Source: Warburgia ugandensis
Lineage: Eukaryota > Streptophyta > Magnoliopsida > Canellales > Canellaceae
Length of the DNA stretch: 64,000 nt
Assembly: GCA_035236585.1 (NCBI GenBank)
Contig: CP141132.1
Coordinates: forward strand, 20,993,945-21,057,944
Direction of reading: 5' to 3'
Each line of letters begins with the position of its first letter. Position 1 is the stretch's first letter. This document shows, one piece after another, positions 50,449 through 62,592 of this stretch. The notes beneath the pieces were generated by a model that saw only the letters and a list, made by a program, of their open reading frames with translations, had not been told where the DNA came from and did not search any database. The position numbers and the translations under genes are program-made.

Positions 50449-53400
50449 TCATCATCATCATCAAGACCTTATCCCAATTAGGGGTCGGCCACATGAATGT
50501 TGTTTCTCCATTATGCTATATTAAGTACTACGGTTTCATTTAATTCCAAAGTTTTTAAATCTTTTCTCACCGCTTCTATCCATGTTCTTTTGGGACTTCC
50601 CCTTGCCCTTTTAGAACCTTCTACTTGCATTGCCTCACTCCTAACCGGTGCCATTTTGGGTCTCCTTTGGATATGTCCAAACTATCTAAGTCTCATCTCT
50701 CTCATCTAATTACCTATTTGTGCTACCCCTAAGTTTCCTCTAATATTTTCATTCCTAATTCTATCCTTTCTTGTCTTGCTACTCATCCATCTCAACATCC
50801 TCATTTCCATGATGCTCATCTTATGAACATGATGATGTTCCTTAACTGACCAACACTCTAATCCATAAAGCATGGCTGGCCGTATGGCCACCCTATAGAA
50901 TTTTCCTTTTAGTTTGCGTTGTACCCGTCAATCACACAAAACTCTATATGCACATCTCCATTTGTTCCAACCTAGTTGGATTCACTGGGTAAGCTCCCTC
51001 TCAATCTCTCCATTCTCATGAATCATTGATCCTAAGTACCAAAAGTGGTATTTTGTGGGAACTTCTCAGTTATCAATCTTAAGTGGTGTTCCGCTCTTAC
51101 TCCTCGCCTTGCTAAATCGCATTCCATATATTCTGTTTAGTTTAGCTGATTTTAAATCCTTTAGATTCTAATGCTTCTCTTAACTCTAGCTTTGTGTTTA
51201 TGACCTCCCTTTTCTCATCAATTAAGACTATATCATCCACAAATAGCTCGCACCATGGAACCTCCTCATGCAGATGTTTTGTTAACTCATCCATAACCAA
51301 CGTGAAAAGGTATGGGCTCAATGCCAATCCTTGGTGCAATCCTACATTGACCAGAAAATCAATGGTCTAGCCATTAGTGGTCTTAACATTTGTTACCTCT
51401 CCCTCATACATATCTTTAATTATGTCTATATAGCCTCGAAACCCTTTCCCACCCAACACCCTCCATAGTAACTCTCTAAGGACTCTATCGTAAGCTTTCT
51501 TTAAGTCAATAAAGACCATGTGGAGGTCTTTCCTCCTTTCCCTATATTTCTCTATCAATTGTCTTAGTAAGAAAATAGCTTCCATGGTAGACCTTCCAAG
51601 CATGAAACCAAACTAGTTCTCCAATATACTTGTCTAAAGCTATAGCCTCTTCTCAATCACTCTTTCAAAATGTTTCATAGTATGGCTCATAAGTTTGATC
51701 CCCTGATTATTAGTGCATCTCTATATGTCTCATTTATTCTTATAAAATGGTACAATAGAGCTTTTCCTTCATTCATATGACATTTTCTTTGATTTTATAA
51801 TCTTATTAAACAACTTGGTCAACCAAACTACTTTAGAATCTCCCATATGCTTCCAATCCTCTATTGATATACCATTAAACCCCATGGCCTTTCTTGATTT
51901 CATCTTTTCCAAGGCCTCTTTCACTTCAGGTATTCTAATCCTACGTTCCTATCTCTAGTGTCAAATGTTATTTAGGTCTACAGTATTTTGAATCCCTATA
52001 TTCTCAGATCCATTGTCATTTAAAAATTTTTGAAAGTAAGTTCCCTGCCTTTGTTTGATCTCGTCACCTTTGACTAGTACCCTTTGCTCATCACTTTTAA
52101 TGCACCTAACATGGTCTAAGTCCTTACCCTTCTATTCTTTTATTTTTGCAAGTTTAAACACATCTTTCTCATCTTTTCTTGATCCTAGTCCACTATAGAG
52201 GTCATCATACGCCTTAAGTTTAGCTTCACTTACTATTCTCTTAGCAACCTTTTTAGCATTCTTATAATGTTCATAGTTTTCATTGTTTATAGTCTTCTAC
52301 CATGCTTTAAAACACACCCATTTTTCTTTAATAACTTTTTGCACTCTTTCACTCCACCACCTTGTTTCCTTTACCAATTGTCTTTTACATTTAGATACCC
52401 CTAAGACATCTTTTGCCACTTTCTTAATGGACTCAATCATATTAGTCCACATGGTGTTTACTTCTATTTCATGGTTCTAGTTTCCTTCTACCACCAACAT
52501 ATTTTGAATGAGGTTATCTTCTCTCCTTTTTAGTTCCACCACTTAGTTTTTAGATACCTATTAAGTTCATTTCCTTTCTTTTATCTTTCAATATAGATAT
52601 CCATAACCATTAACCTATGTTGTGAGGTTAAACTATCTCATAGTATCACCTTACAATCCTTACAAATTGATCTTTCAGTATTCCAAATTAGAAAAGAGTC
52701 TATTTAGATTTTATGGAGTCTACTTTTAAAGGTTATTAAGTGTTCATCCCTCTTCTTAAAGAATGTATTTACAATGGCTAGGTTATATGCCAAAGCAAAA
52801 TTGAGGATAGTTTTCCCTATCTTATTTTATTTTCCTATACCATATCCTCTATGAATCCTATCATATAATTCCTTTTCTTTTCATACATGGCCATTTAAGT
52901 CTGCTCCTATAACTATCCCCTCAGTGTTGGGAATTTCTTGCATTACTCCCTCTATAAGTACCTAAAACTGTCTCTTGAGTGTATCTTCTAACCCTACTAG
53001 TTGTGCGTATGCACTTATAACATTTATAAGCTAATCTCCTAGAACAAGTTTTATTATTGTAATCCTATCATTGATTCTTTTAACATCCATAACTTAATCC
53101 TTTAATTCTTTATCTACTATTATCCTACACCATTTCTGTTATTATCCTTTCCTACGTACTAGAGTTTATACCCATCGATTTCTCTAGTTTTAGCACCTTT
53201 CCACTTGGTTTCTTGGATACAAGCGATAATGACTCTCCTACATTTCATTGTATTTGTCAATGTCCCTATATTCCATGTGGCAATATAAATCTTATGCTCT
53301 TGAGATAGCCTATTTACCTGCACACTTCTCGACCTCCATAGCATGAACCCATGCCCACTTTTCACTGCATCTGAATTCTAATGTAGCGCTGATGTTGTAG

Positions 53401-53560
53401 CAGCCATTGCCCATTTTCCACTGCACCCAGGATCTGATGTAGTGTCTAGGGGAATGCCCTAGCAACCCCTGCCTATTTCTCATTGCATTCGGGATCAGAT
53501 GTAGTGCATCGCTTCTGGTAGGATTCCCTAACTTGAGGGCATTTCAGTCCAGTATGAATT
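50449..53560 (-). mobile_element. RTE-type LINE copy 3, inverted, nearly full length
   Basis: Minus strand. The 3' tail (CTTGATGATGATGATGA) is at 50449-50466. In sense order: 5' UTR repeats about 53530-53380; endonuclease from about 53280 (IATWNIGTLT, CIQETKWKGAKTREIDGYKL) to about 52850; a linker; RT about 51900-51140 with FIDLKKAYDRV (51520-51488) and the catalytic box FVDDIVLI near 51240 intact; and a C-terminal block about 50890-50710 (MLYGLECWSVKEHHHVHKM, RMLRWMS). Some stops and frameshifts are present, but it is better preserved than copy 2. It encoded an endonuclease-RT that copies LINE RNA at nicked DNA. It lies about 2.55 kb from copy 2 in opposite orientation. Confidence 0.87.
53380..53530 (-). 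repeat. 5' UTR tandem repeats of LINE copy 3
   Basis: Two-plus units of roughly 68-75 bp with (C/G)CATT(G/T)CCCATTTTCCACTGCA-type and GGATC(T/A)GATGTAGTG phrases. They match, in reverse complement, the repeats at 44694-44930. Confidence 0.7.
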
Positions 53561-54241
53561 TATCTCACACACCATGGTCACCCATGAGAAGAAATCCTTA
53601 AATTAAGTTACATGAACAACTAGCATCAGGGTTCTTCAGGTGGCTTAATTGCAGCTATTGACCCTTAGTGGATAGATAAATTTTTGAACATGGATAGATT
53701 CGACTTTGTCTTCCCAATCATGATATGGAGAATGGGCACGAATACCAAGACTAAAAATAGAGAAGAAAGAAAAAATTCTCTGATAATCTTTATTGAATAA
53801 TATAATACCTATTATATATAGGAAGTATAACCTAAATCCAAACATTATAATTCGATAAAATCACAACAAATGAGAAAGTAAAATCCAGATCTTAGAATCT
53901 AGCATAAAAAATCAAGAAACAAAATCCAGATCTTAGAATTTGGTAAAATCACAAGAAATAAGGAAACAAAATAGCTAAAAGGGAAAATGAAAAACAGTAA
54001 ATAAGATCCTAATCTAACTCCTATAAACCTGGAACAAAATTTTATAATAAATAAATTGATATGCTATCATTATATAATATAGCTAGTCAAAGCCACAAGT
54101 TTTTACTCCGAAGAATGTAGTAGTGGTGGTAGAAATCATGTTCAATTTTTCTTGCTACTAGAGATGCACAAATTAATTCTAAAAGCAACTATGTCAAGTG
54201 ATACGGGAATCATTATGGAAAACGGTTGAGAAGGGGAGCTT
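53561..54241 (-). other. Possible decayed LTR or promoter-bearing repeat
   Basis: No coding sequence is seen. On the minus strand a TATATATAATAGG stretch near 53820-53808 is followed by ATTCAATAAAGATTATC, the layout of an LTR promoter/polyadenylation zone. A 40-odd-bp phrase (AAATCCAGATCTTAGAAT) occurs twice (53882 and 53924). There are no termini or target copies to confirm it. Confidence 0.3.
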
Positions 54242-54359
54242 TCATCATCATCATCAAGACCTTATCCCAATTAGGGATCCACCACATGAATCGTGTTCCT
54301 CCATTCACCTCTATTAAATATCATGGCTTCATTTAGTCTCAAAGTTTTTAAACTTTCAA

Positions 54360-54360
<1 letters not shown>
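54242..54360 (-). mobile_element. LINE copy 4, 3'-end fragment
   Basis: The last 110 bases or so of the RTE LINE on the minus strand: TCATCATCATCATCAAGACC, then TTATCCCAATTAGGGATCC and CACATGAATCGTGTTCCTCC, matching the end of copy 3. It is strongly 5'-truncated, as is usual for LINE insertions. Confidence 0.8.

Positions 54361-54361
<1 letters not shown>

Positions 54362-54421
<60 letters not shown>
54362..54421. repeat. (TC)n(CA)n compound microsatellite
   Basis: A TC run of about 37 bp passes into a CA run of about 23 bp, directly next to the LINE fragment. Confidence 0.95.
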
Positions 54422-54487
54422 GAAAAGAGGTCTCATTTGCATCTTACCGCCCTTCTCCCTTGATAAATCCACCTTACCTAAGGTAAC

Positions 54488-54601
54488 CTGTCCATTGCAT
54501 TGACCTCAAAGCCACCACCATGCACATTCTTGAAGCTCACTCTTGTTCTCCAAGGACACAAATCCTCCACCCTCCTATTCCTTGATGAGGCTTTCACTGC
54601 C
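54488..54601 (-). pseudogene. Possible isolated host exon (unrecognised)
   Basis: On the minus strand ATTTGATTGCAG, a good 3' splice-site context, precedes a 114-bp open stretch starting AVKASSRNRRVEDLCPW and ending HGGGFEVNAMDR. It is followed by CAG/GTTACC, with TTAG/GTAAGG a few bases on. Base composition is higher in GC than around it and the peptide is of mixed composition, unlike the repeat-derived frames. I do not recognise the family, and no further exon is visible before the LTR at 54811. It could be a captured or stranded exon, or chance. Confidence 0.2.
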
Positions 54602-54810
54602 CTGCAATCAAATCCCTATCTAGAGCAAGTGTAGTAAGAACCACTTGATATGGACCGAGCTCTAACTCAGTGTGAATTGGCTGTGGAGCATCAATTCAGC
54701 AGTAGCCTAATGACATTGAATAAGCAAAGCTGATATAGGAGAACTACAAGCCATTTTGCATTTTTGGTTATTGCTATAAGCATAATGAGAGGAGGCAAGA
54801 AGGGAGCATG
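54602..54810. other. Short non-coding stretch before gypsy-3
   Basis: Nothing recognised beyond the exon-like piece at its left edge. It ends in GGGAGCATG directly before the LTR start TGTAATACC. Confidence 0.35.
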
Positions 54811-55103
54811 TGTAATACCTTGACTTTTTATTTCAATAAGTATATCATTTTTCTTTATTATATTAGTAAAATTGAGTTGGTTAGGTGGAAATGTTATGCG
54901 TATAAGAGACTTTTGGGTAGAGTTCGAACCATCACTAAAATTATTTTCCCTTTCTTTTTAGGAAAAACCTAGAAAGAATGGATGTTTGGACTAGATGGGA
55001 TCAGAGTGATCTGAACTATAGATGAATGGACTGATTGAGGCTAAATGTTAATATATTTTAAAATATGGATGGCTAGGATGAGTTGTCCTAGAAGCATGAG
55101 AAC

Positions 55104-55208
<105 letters not shown>

Positions 55209-56369
55209 ATGGCAAAACACACCATAAACCTAAAGGCCCTTAAATGGAGTGTGTATGGAAGCTATGGGTTGAGGAAAGGCCAAGCTTTAAAGCTCACATG
55301 GAATGGGATCCAAAAGCCTATAATAGATGTTTTTCCTATAGAATTTAGCTCCATTTAGGACTGTCCAAACCCAAATAATTAAAAAACACAAAGGTGTCCT
55401 AGTAAAGGTAGGACTCTTAGGTTAAAAAACGTATGTTGAATTGGGTTGACCTTTTGACTAAATGCAATGAACCTAGATATCAAATTGAGTCATGGGGAGA
55501 CTAGGAAACTAAACTTGAGTTAAACACCTATTACAGGTATTATATTAAGAGGAGGGTACACCCATAAGTATGGGATGTCCAGCCTAAAAGCTATTTTTGT
55601 TTGCAAGACATCCAAAGGAAAGATAGGAAAAACAAGGGGAAAATGTACAAGCAAGGAGGAGAAGGAAAGAGAGAAAGAAATGGGAGAAGAATCATACCAG
55701 GTAGATGGCATAGAACTCTCTATGCTAGGTTTTTCAAAAGCTAAGCATGTTGGTTTAAGAAAAAAGTTAGGTTTTCATGAGATATTGCAGGAGTTTGCAT
55801 GATTTCAGTAAGAGATTTCAACACATATTTATGTACCTGAAACATGGATGATTTTCATTGGCTTTTTACATAGATTAAAGCTTCTATTTTCTCATGTTCT
55901 GTTTGAAATATTTGGGACTGGATGAGTTTTCATGGGTTGAATTCACTTGAATATATGTGCATATTTATGGCAGTATGTACCCTATTTTGTTTTATTTAAA
56001 ATTTTATCTTATGGTAGCCATTTTCCATGATTTTTTGGATGATATTGTGACTAATTAAGTGCTTGATATATTAGTAATTTGTTGCTTCAAGTTTGAGTGA
56101 GAATTAGTATGGTTATGACATGAGAAGCACATACTGTTCAAAATGAGTTCTACAAAAAGCATGTTGATATACTTGTTTAATTCATCATAGATATATGCAA
56201 ATTGGGATTAAAAGGGCAGCCTGGTGGATGAAGCTCTTGTGTATATGGGGTCTGGGGAAGGAGTGAACCACAAAGGGCCTAGGCTCTCATTAAGTTTGAT
56301 CAAAACTTGATAATGAATAAGAATATAGCCCAAATAAAGCTAAGAAATTATACTTTAAGCTTACATAAA

Positions 56370-57333
56370 CATGCATAGTTTTTTGTTTTTTTGATAGATC
56401 ATCTATCTTTGAATTTGAATGAACTTCAGTTAAATAGTTTCTAAAAAGGAAGCTTTGATATAACTATCATTAAACCATGTTTAATCTAATGTGGACTAGA
56501 TGTAAAGATTCTAAGAAGAAGAAGTCTAAACACTTTGAGTTTTGAGGTAATGTTCAACGTGTATTTCTGCATACTACATTGAACTTTTTATAGCCTGAAA
56601 ACTTGATGATTTTGGGTACTATTGGACTCAAATTTTTCATGGCTTCTACTGGTAACTTAAAGCATTATAAGATGGCTAATTTTAGTAGTCATTAGGCATT
56701 GAGAAACAAGTTGTTAAAGACAAGTTCTTAATTGAGTTTCATCAAGATGTTTTCAGCTATGTTATCAGATAGTTTGTACAATGTTTTGGTTCCATCTTTA
56801 TGTGCATAGTTTTTTAAAGAGAATTTTTTGATAGATCATCTATCTTTGAATTTGAATGAACCTCAATTAAATAGTTTCTAAAAAGGAATCTTTGATATAA
56901 CTATCATTAAACCGTGTTTAATCTAATGTGAACTAGATGTAAATATTCTAAGAAGAAGAAGTCTAAACACTTTGAGTTTGGAGGTAATGTTCAGCGTGTA
57001 TTTCTACATACTACATTGAACTTTTTATAGCCCGAAAACTTGATGATTTTGGGTACTATTGGACTCAAATTTTTCATGGATTCTACTGGTAACTTAAAGC
57101 ATTATAAGATGGCTAATTTTAGTAGTCATTAGGCATTGAGAAACAAGTTGTTAAAGATAAGTTCTTAATTGAGTTTCAGCAAGATGTTTTCAGCTATGTT
57201 ATCAGATAGTTTGTACAATGTTTTGGTTCCATCTTTATGTGCATAGTTTTTTAAAGAGGATTTTTTGATAGATCATCTATATTTGAATTTGAATGAACCT
57301 CAGGTAAATAGTTTCTAAAACGGAAGCTTTGAA
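56370..57333 (+). repeat. 437-bp tandem repeat, about 2.2 copies, in the gypsy-3 LTR
   Basis: The phrase GATAGATCATCTAT starts at 56393, 56830 and 57267, an exact 437-bp step twice. Units 1 and 2 are, by eye, above 95% alike across their length. Unit 3 stops after about 90 bases at GGAAGCTTTGA. The high similarity points to a recent duplication. Confidence 0.9.
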
Positions 57334-59018
57334 ATTGGTGTTTTTACAAGAAAGTTCTTAAAATGCAAAAAATAGTAATTTTGAGAAAACCTAAGATTTG
57401 AAAACTATTTAAATTTTTATTTTGCATATGAATTGACTTTGTTTTGTATCCTCATGGGTTAATCATTAAATAAGAATACTTTAGCTTGGTTTTGATAAAA
57501 TAAGAAACTCAAAATCACAATGTTTTCATAAGGAGTTTAGGTACACTAAAATAGTTGTTTTCATACTAAGCCTTAGAAAGCTATCAATGTTTTCTTTTGG
57601 ATTGTTGTGTGGGAGAATCATTCTTTGTACTTACTAGTTTTAGTAAATTATAACATCTGAGAATTTGATTTAGAGATCATACTTTTGAGCCATAAGAAAG
57701 TTTAGATTCTAAGAGATTTAATGATGTAAAAGAGTAAAGTGTAGGGAATCTATGTGAGATGATTTTGAACATATCATATACCTAAACATTTGCATATGAT
57801 TCTTGACTTGAGCATTATAACATGTTTAACCTCTTGTACAATAACATACTATGTTTGAGATAGATATATGGCTTATGGGTGGCTTGATGTTTTTTTTTTT
57901 ATGGAAATTTTATTGATTATCACTTGTCTAGCTCAATGCATTTGTGACTTTTTTGACTCATGATAGTTCATGTGTGAGCAGTGCTGATGCACTGGGGAGA
58001 TTTATTTGACTCATGAGAGTTCATAAGAGAGTTGTGATCCATGATTATGTATCTAGGAACTTATAAAACTTATATAGTCGTGAGAAGGCTTAAGACCTTT
58101 TGGGCACTATGCTAGGAAGCTTTAGATTGGCCCCTAACCTCCGAACAAGATACCTACTGATATAATGGCATATGTATTATGGTAGTACGCATCATGGGAA
58201 GACTACTTTTACTTCAACCTGATAGCCTTATGAAAGCCAACGTAGATCGTATAGTGTCTGTAGTCGAGCATAGTTAGGTAATATGTGTTCCTTACTACAT
58301 GCATAGTGGCCTATGTGCTTATTGGACATGTGTGAGACATGTCAATCATCCTCGAGGGTTTAGACAACTTGCCTATGTGCCTTATGGTAGGATGTTGCCA
58401 TTCATATCTATGATTAGTTAGTACTGTGCATGTGCGCGTGTGTGTGTGTAAACATCGCTAGATTATTACAGGGCATCTCTTGATTTATAATCTTCATAAA
58501 GTAATTGTATCTTAGATTTTGATATTGATGTTGATTTGAATAAAATTATTTTATTCTGAATAAAACCCTGATTTCCTTAGTCTTCAAAACTAGCCTAGAG
58601 ATTTCCTACTGATTGGTCATACTCAACCCCAACGACATTTCATGTAAAAGTTCCAAGAATTAGATTCAGCTTGTGTCAGCAAAGAAGACAAGTAGTAAGA
58701 GAAGATCAAAGTATGAGTTAATTAGCTTTAGTTAGGCTGCTTTACATTAAGAACATTTCTTGACAAACATGTAATATGGAATTTAATTCAATTTCATGTT
58801 TGGTTGGTGAATTTATTTAGTTGTTTGGGCTGCGACTAGTGGGTCCTGCTATGTGTTCTTTTAATTATTTGATTACTTTACATGTATATGTATGGATTTT
58901 TTCAAAAGACACCTAGGCAACAAGAAGTGGTTTTGAAAACTATTATATAGTATGTTTTCCAATTGTTTAAAAAAATCCCAAGAATGAAAAATTATTTCTA
59001 AAAACTCAAGTTGTCACA

Positions 59019-59033
59019 TTTGGTATTAGAGCA
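59019..59033 (+). other. Primer-binding site of gypsy-3, copy 1
   Basis: TTTGGTATTAGAGCA directly follows the LTR end TTGTCACA. Met-type. Confidence 0.75.
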
Positions 59034-60157
59034 TGGTTTACATAGTTTACAGTCAAATAACTAGGAAACTGTAAGAGTCAACAATAAGAAAAAGAGTTAT
59101 AGGTCCTCTAGACAATGTAAGTAGAGAAACTCATTAGATGTTTTCTTTGCTGAAAAATTCAGATATCACCTAGTAAGGTTGGCAGATTTTAAGAAGATGG
59201 TATCACTACTCTCATGAGAAAATGAGCTAGATTATCAAAGACTAGGACATAGGAAAATGAGAATCATGTCTCAATTAGGTTCATGGGATTGGTATGAAAA
59301 GACACATGGGAAGACTACTTTTACTTTGACCCGAAAGCCCTATGAAAGCCAATGTAGATAGTATAGTGTTCATAGTCGAGCATAGTTAGGTAATATGTGT
59401 TCCTTACTATGTGCATAGTAGCCTGTGTGCCTATTGGACATGTGTGAGACATGTCAATCATCCTCAAAGGTTTAGACCACTTGCCTATGTGGCTTATGGT
59501 AGGATGCTGTCATTCAGATCTATGATCAGTTGGTACTATGTGCATATGTGTGTGTAAGCATCTCTAGATTATTACAATGCATCTCTTGATTTATAACCTT
59601 CATAGAGTCATTGTATCGCAGATTTTGATATTGACGTTGATTTGAATAAAATGATTATATTCTAAATAAAACCATGATTTCCTTAGATTTCAAATCTAGC
59701 ATAGAGATTTCCTACAGATTGGTTGTACTCAACCCCAACGAGATTTCACATAAAAAGTTCCAAGAATGAGATTCAGCTTGTGTCAGCAAAGGAGACAAGT
59801 AGCAAGAGAATATCAAAGTATGAGTTAATTAGCGTTAGTTAGGCTACTTTACATTAAGAAAATTTCTTAACGAACATGTAATATGGAATTTAATTCTATT
59901 TCATGTTTGGTTTGTGGATTTATTTAGTTGTTTGGGCTGTGACTAGTGGGTCCTAATATGTGCTCTTTTAATTCTTTGATTACTTTACATGTATATATTT
60001 GGAGTTTCTGAAAAGACACCTGGGCAACAAGATGTGGTTTTGAAAAATATTATATAGTATGTTTTCCAATTGTTTTTAAAAAAAAATTCCTAGGAATTCT
60101 TAACATTTTTCTAAAAGAATTTGTGAAAAAATATTTTTAAAAACTCAGATCATCACA

Positions 60158-60172
60158 TTTGGTATTAGAGCA
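60158..60172 (+). other. Primer-binding site of gypsy-3, copy 2
   Basis: Same site after the second LTR end (CATCACA, 60151-60157), a product of the tandem array. Confidence 0.7.
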
Positions 60173-61295
60173 TAGTTTACAGTCAAATAACTAGGAAATT
60201 GTAAGAGTTCATAATAAGAAAACAAGTCATAGGTCCTTTAGACAATGTTGGTAGAGAAACTCATTAGATGTTTTTGTTGTTGAAAAATTCAAATATCACC
60301 TCATAAGGTTGGTAGATTTTAAGAAGATGGTACTACTACTTTCATGAGAAAATGAGCTAGATTATCAAAGACTAGGACACATGAAAATGAGAATCATGTC
60401 CCAATTAGGTTCATGGGATTAGTATGAAAAGACACCTGGGAAGACTACTTTTACTTTGACCTAATAGCCCTATGAAAGCCAATGTAGATTGTACAGTGTT
60501 CGTAGTCGAGCATAGTTAGGTAATATGTGTTCCTTACTACGTGCATAGTAGCTTGTGTGCTTATGGAACATGTGTGAGACATGTTGATCATCCTTGAGGG
60601 TTTAGACCACTTCCCTATGTGGCTTATGGTAGGATACTGTCATTCAAATCTATGATTAGTTGGTACTATGTGTATGATTATTTAGGATACTGTCATTCAA
60701 ATCATCTCTAGATTATTAGTACATCTCTTAATTTATAATCTTCATAAAGTCATTGTATCACAGATTTTGATACTGACTTTGATTTGAATGAAATGATTTT
60801 ATTCTAAATAAAATCCTAATTTCCTTAGTTTTCAAAACTAGTCTAGAGATTTCCTATGTATTGGTCATACACAACCCCAACGACATTTCATGTAAAAGTT
60901 CCAATAATTAGATCAGCTTATGTCAACAAAGGAGACAAGTAGCAGGAGAAGATCAAAGTATGTGTTAATTAGTTTTAGTTAGGCTACTTTACATTAAGAA
61001 CATTTCTTGATGAACATGTAATATGGAATTTAATTCAATTTCATGTTTGGTTTGTGAATTTATTTAGTTGTTTGGGCTGTGACCAGTGGGTCTTGCTATG
61101 TGCTCTTTTAATTCTTTGATTACTTTACATATATATGTATGGAGTTTCTGAAAAGACACCTGGGCAACAAGAAGTGGTTTTGAAAACTATTATATAGTAT
61201 GCTTCCAATTGTTTAAAATAAAAAAATCCCAAGAATTCCTAACATTTTCTAAAATAATTTGTGAAAAATTATTTCTAAAAACTCAAGTTGTCACA

Positions 61296-61310
61296 TTTGG
61301 TATTAGAGCA
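61296..61310 (+). other. Primer-binding site of gypsy-3, copy 3
   Basis: Same site after the third LTR end (TGTCACA, ending 61295). It is next to the unduplicated internal sequence. Confidence 0.7.
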
Positions 61311-61572
61311 CAATTTACATAGTTTATAGTCAAATAACTAGGAAACTGTAAGAGTCAACAATAAGAAAATAAGTCATAAGTCCTTTAAACAATGTAAGTA
61401 GAGAAACTCATTAGATGTTTTCGTTGTTGAAAAATTCAGATATCACCTAGTAAGGTTGGCAGATTTTAAGAAGATGGTGCCACTACTGTCATGACAAAAT
61501 GAGCTAGATTATCAAAGACTAGGACATAGGAAATGATAATCATGTTTCAATTAGGTTCATGGGATTAATATG

Positions 61573-62140
61573 ATTCTTAGGGTAAAGAACTAGAGTACAA
61601 GATTAAACAAATGGAGTCTCTAATTGATAACTTTGACATAGGATAGATCTATTAATGTGGCAATTTTGAAAAACTTTGCACAATTAATGTAATCTAGATG
61701 GTATTTCCAATTGATAGGAAATTTGTTGACATAGTAACCACCTGATAATTTAGCTCTAACTTAGATGAAGTACACAAAACTCAAGAAGGTATAACTGTCA
61801 TTCTACAGCAACAGTCTAAGAAGGGATCAGGAAATAATTTCAATACAAGAGTCTCACAGAGATCAAGAGAATTGCACAATAGTGTGAACATGAAGTGGAT
61901 ACTTTCTACTAGTAATTTTATGGTATTATAAAAAGGTAATAGAAAATTGACATCAGAAGATCTCAATGTTGTTATAGATGAAGTATTTGATCCGTGATGT
62001 TAATTTGATTTTAAATCATAAACTTAAAAGTGATGGTGACTAAGTTCTATAGATAGAGAGCAATAATACAAAAATAATGGATTGTGAATAAGTTGATGGA
62101 CTCAAAATATAGACATCAGAAGGCTTTGACACTGCTCTAA
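61573..62140. other. Short internal remnant between gypsy-3 and a minus-strand LTR
   Basis: Plus-strand sequence continuing gypsy-3's internal region, with a weakly gag-like stretch near 61800-61880 (basic, Gln/Ser/Arg-rich). It passes without a clear boundary into leader-like sequence of a minus-strand element that ends at the LTR at 62141. On the minus strand the last bases read TTAGAGCAGTG, the remaining part of a Met-type primer site. Most of both elements' coding regions are absent here. A deletion between two opposed gypsy elements is the simplest reading. Confidence 0.4.
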
Positions 62141-62560
62141 TGTGAGTATCTAATCTATGAATTTTATTTGAAAATTTATTTGAAAGTATGATGATAAGTA
62201 GCGAAATTAACTTAAATGTACATTTTCGTTATTTTTCAAATGCAAACAGCGAAAGATCATTTAAAATTTTTCCATATAATCTTTCTTTTCCACAAGTTTA
62301 TCAAAACCTTAGTGTCATCTACACTACAGCAATACATTTTAGAGATTATGAAAACCAATGACTTTATTTTTTACATTTTCTAGGATCAGATCCAGTCACA
62401 GCTCACAGTCCAACTAGATAAATGCAAATATACATACATGTCCAAAATGATAAAATACAATTTATATACTCACATTGTCAACAATCTTAGTCTTCTGTTG
62501 TCCTTGTACAAGGTTCCATCTACTTGGAGTTGTTTTTCTTCAAGTCAATTTCTTCAAACC

Positions 62561-62592
62561 TGAGACATTGTAAAAAAAATTACAATGTCTCA
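62561..62592 (-). other. Conserved LTR hairpin, copy in the right-edge LTR
   Basis: Perfect 13-bp arms TGAGACATTGTAA (62561-62573) and TTACAATGTCTCA (62580-62592) with a 6-base A loop. It lies about 420 bp inside the LTR's 3' end. Confidence 0.65.

Larger units (their letters stand above)
58193..61572 (+). repeat. Three-unit 1.1-kb tandem array of LTR end + primer site + leader (gypsy-3)
   Basis: Unit starts (CATGGGAAGACTAC / CCTGGGAAGACTAC) lie at 58193, 59305 and 60435, and unit 3 ends near 61572. Each unit has the last 0.83 kb of the LTR, the LTR end (59018, 60157, 61295), the primer site TTTGGTATTAGAGCA and about 0.28 kb of leader. LTR-end spacing is 1139 and 1138 bp. Units differ by several percent. 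At both internal junctions the sequence reads TGAAAAGACAC(A/C)(T)GGG, and the same 16-mer TGAAAAGACACCTGGG also occurs inside the LTR part of units 2 and 3 (60009-60024 and 61149-61164). Confidence 0.9.
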
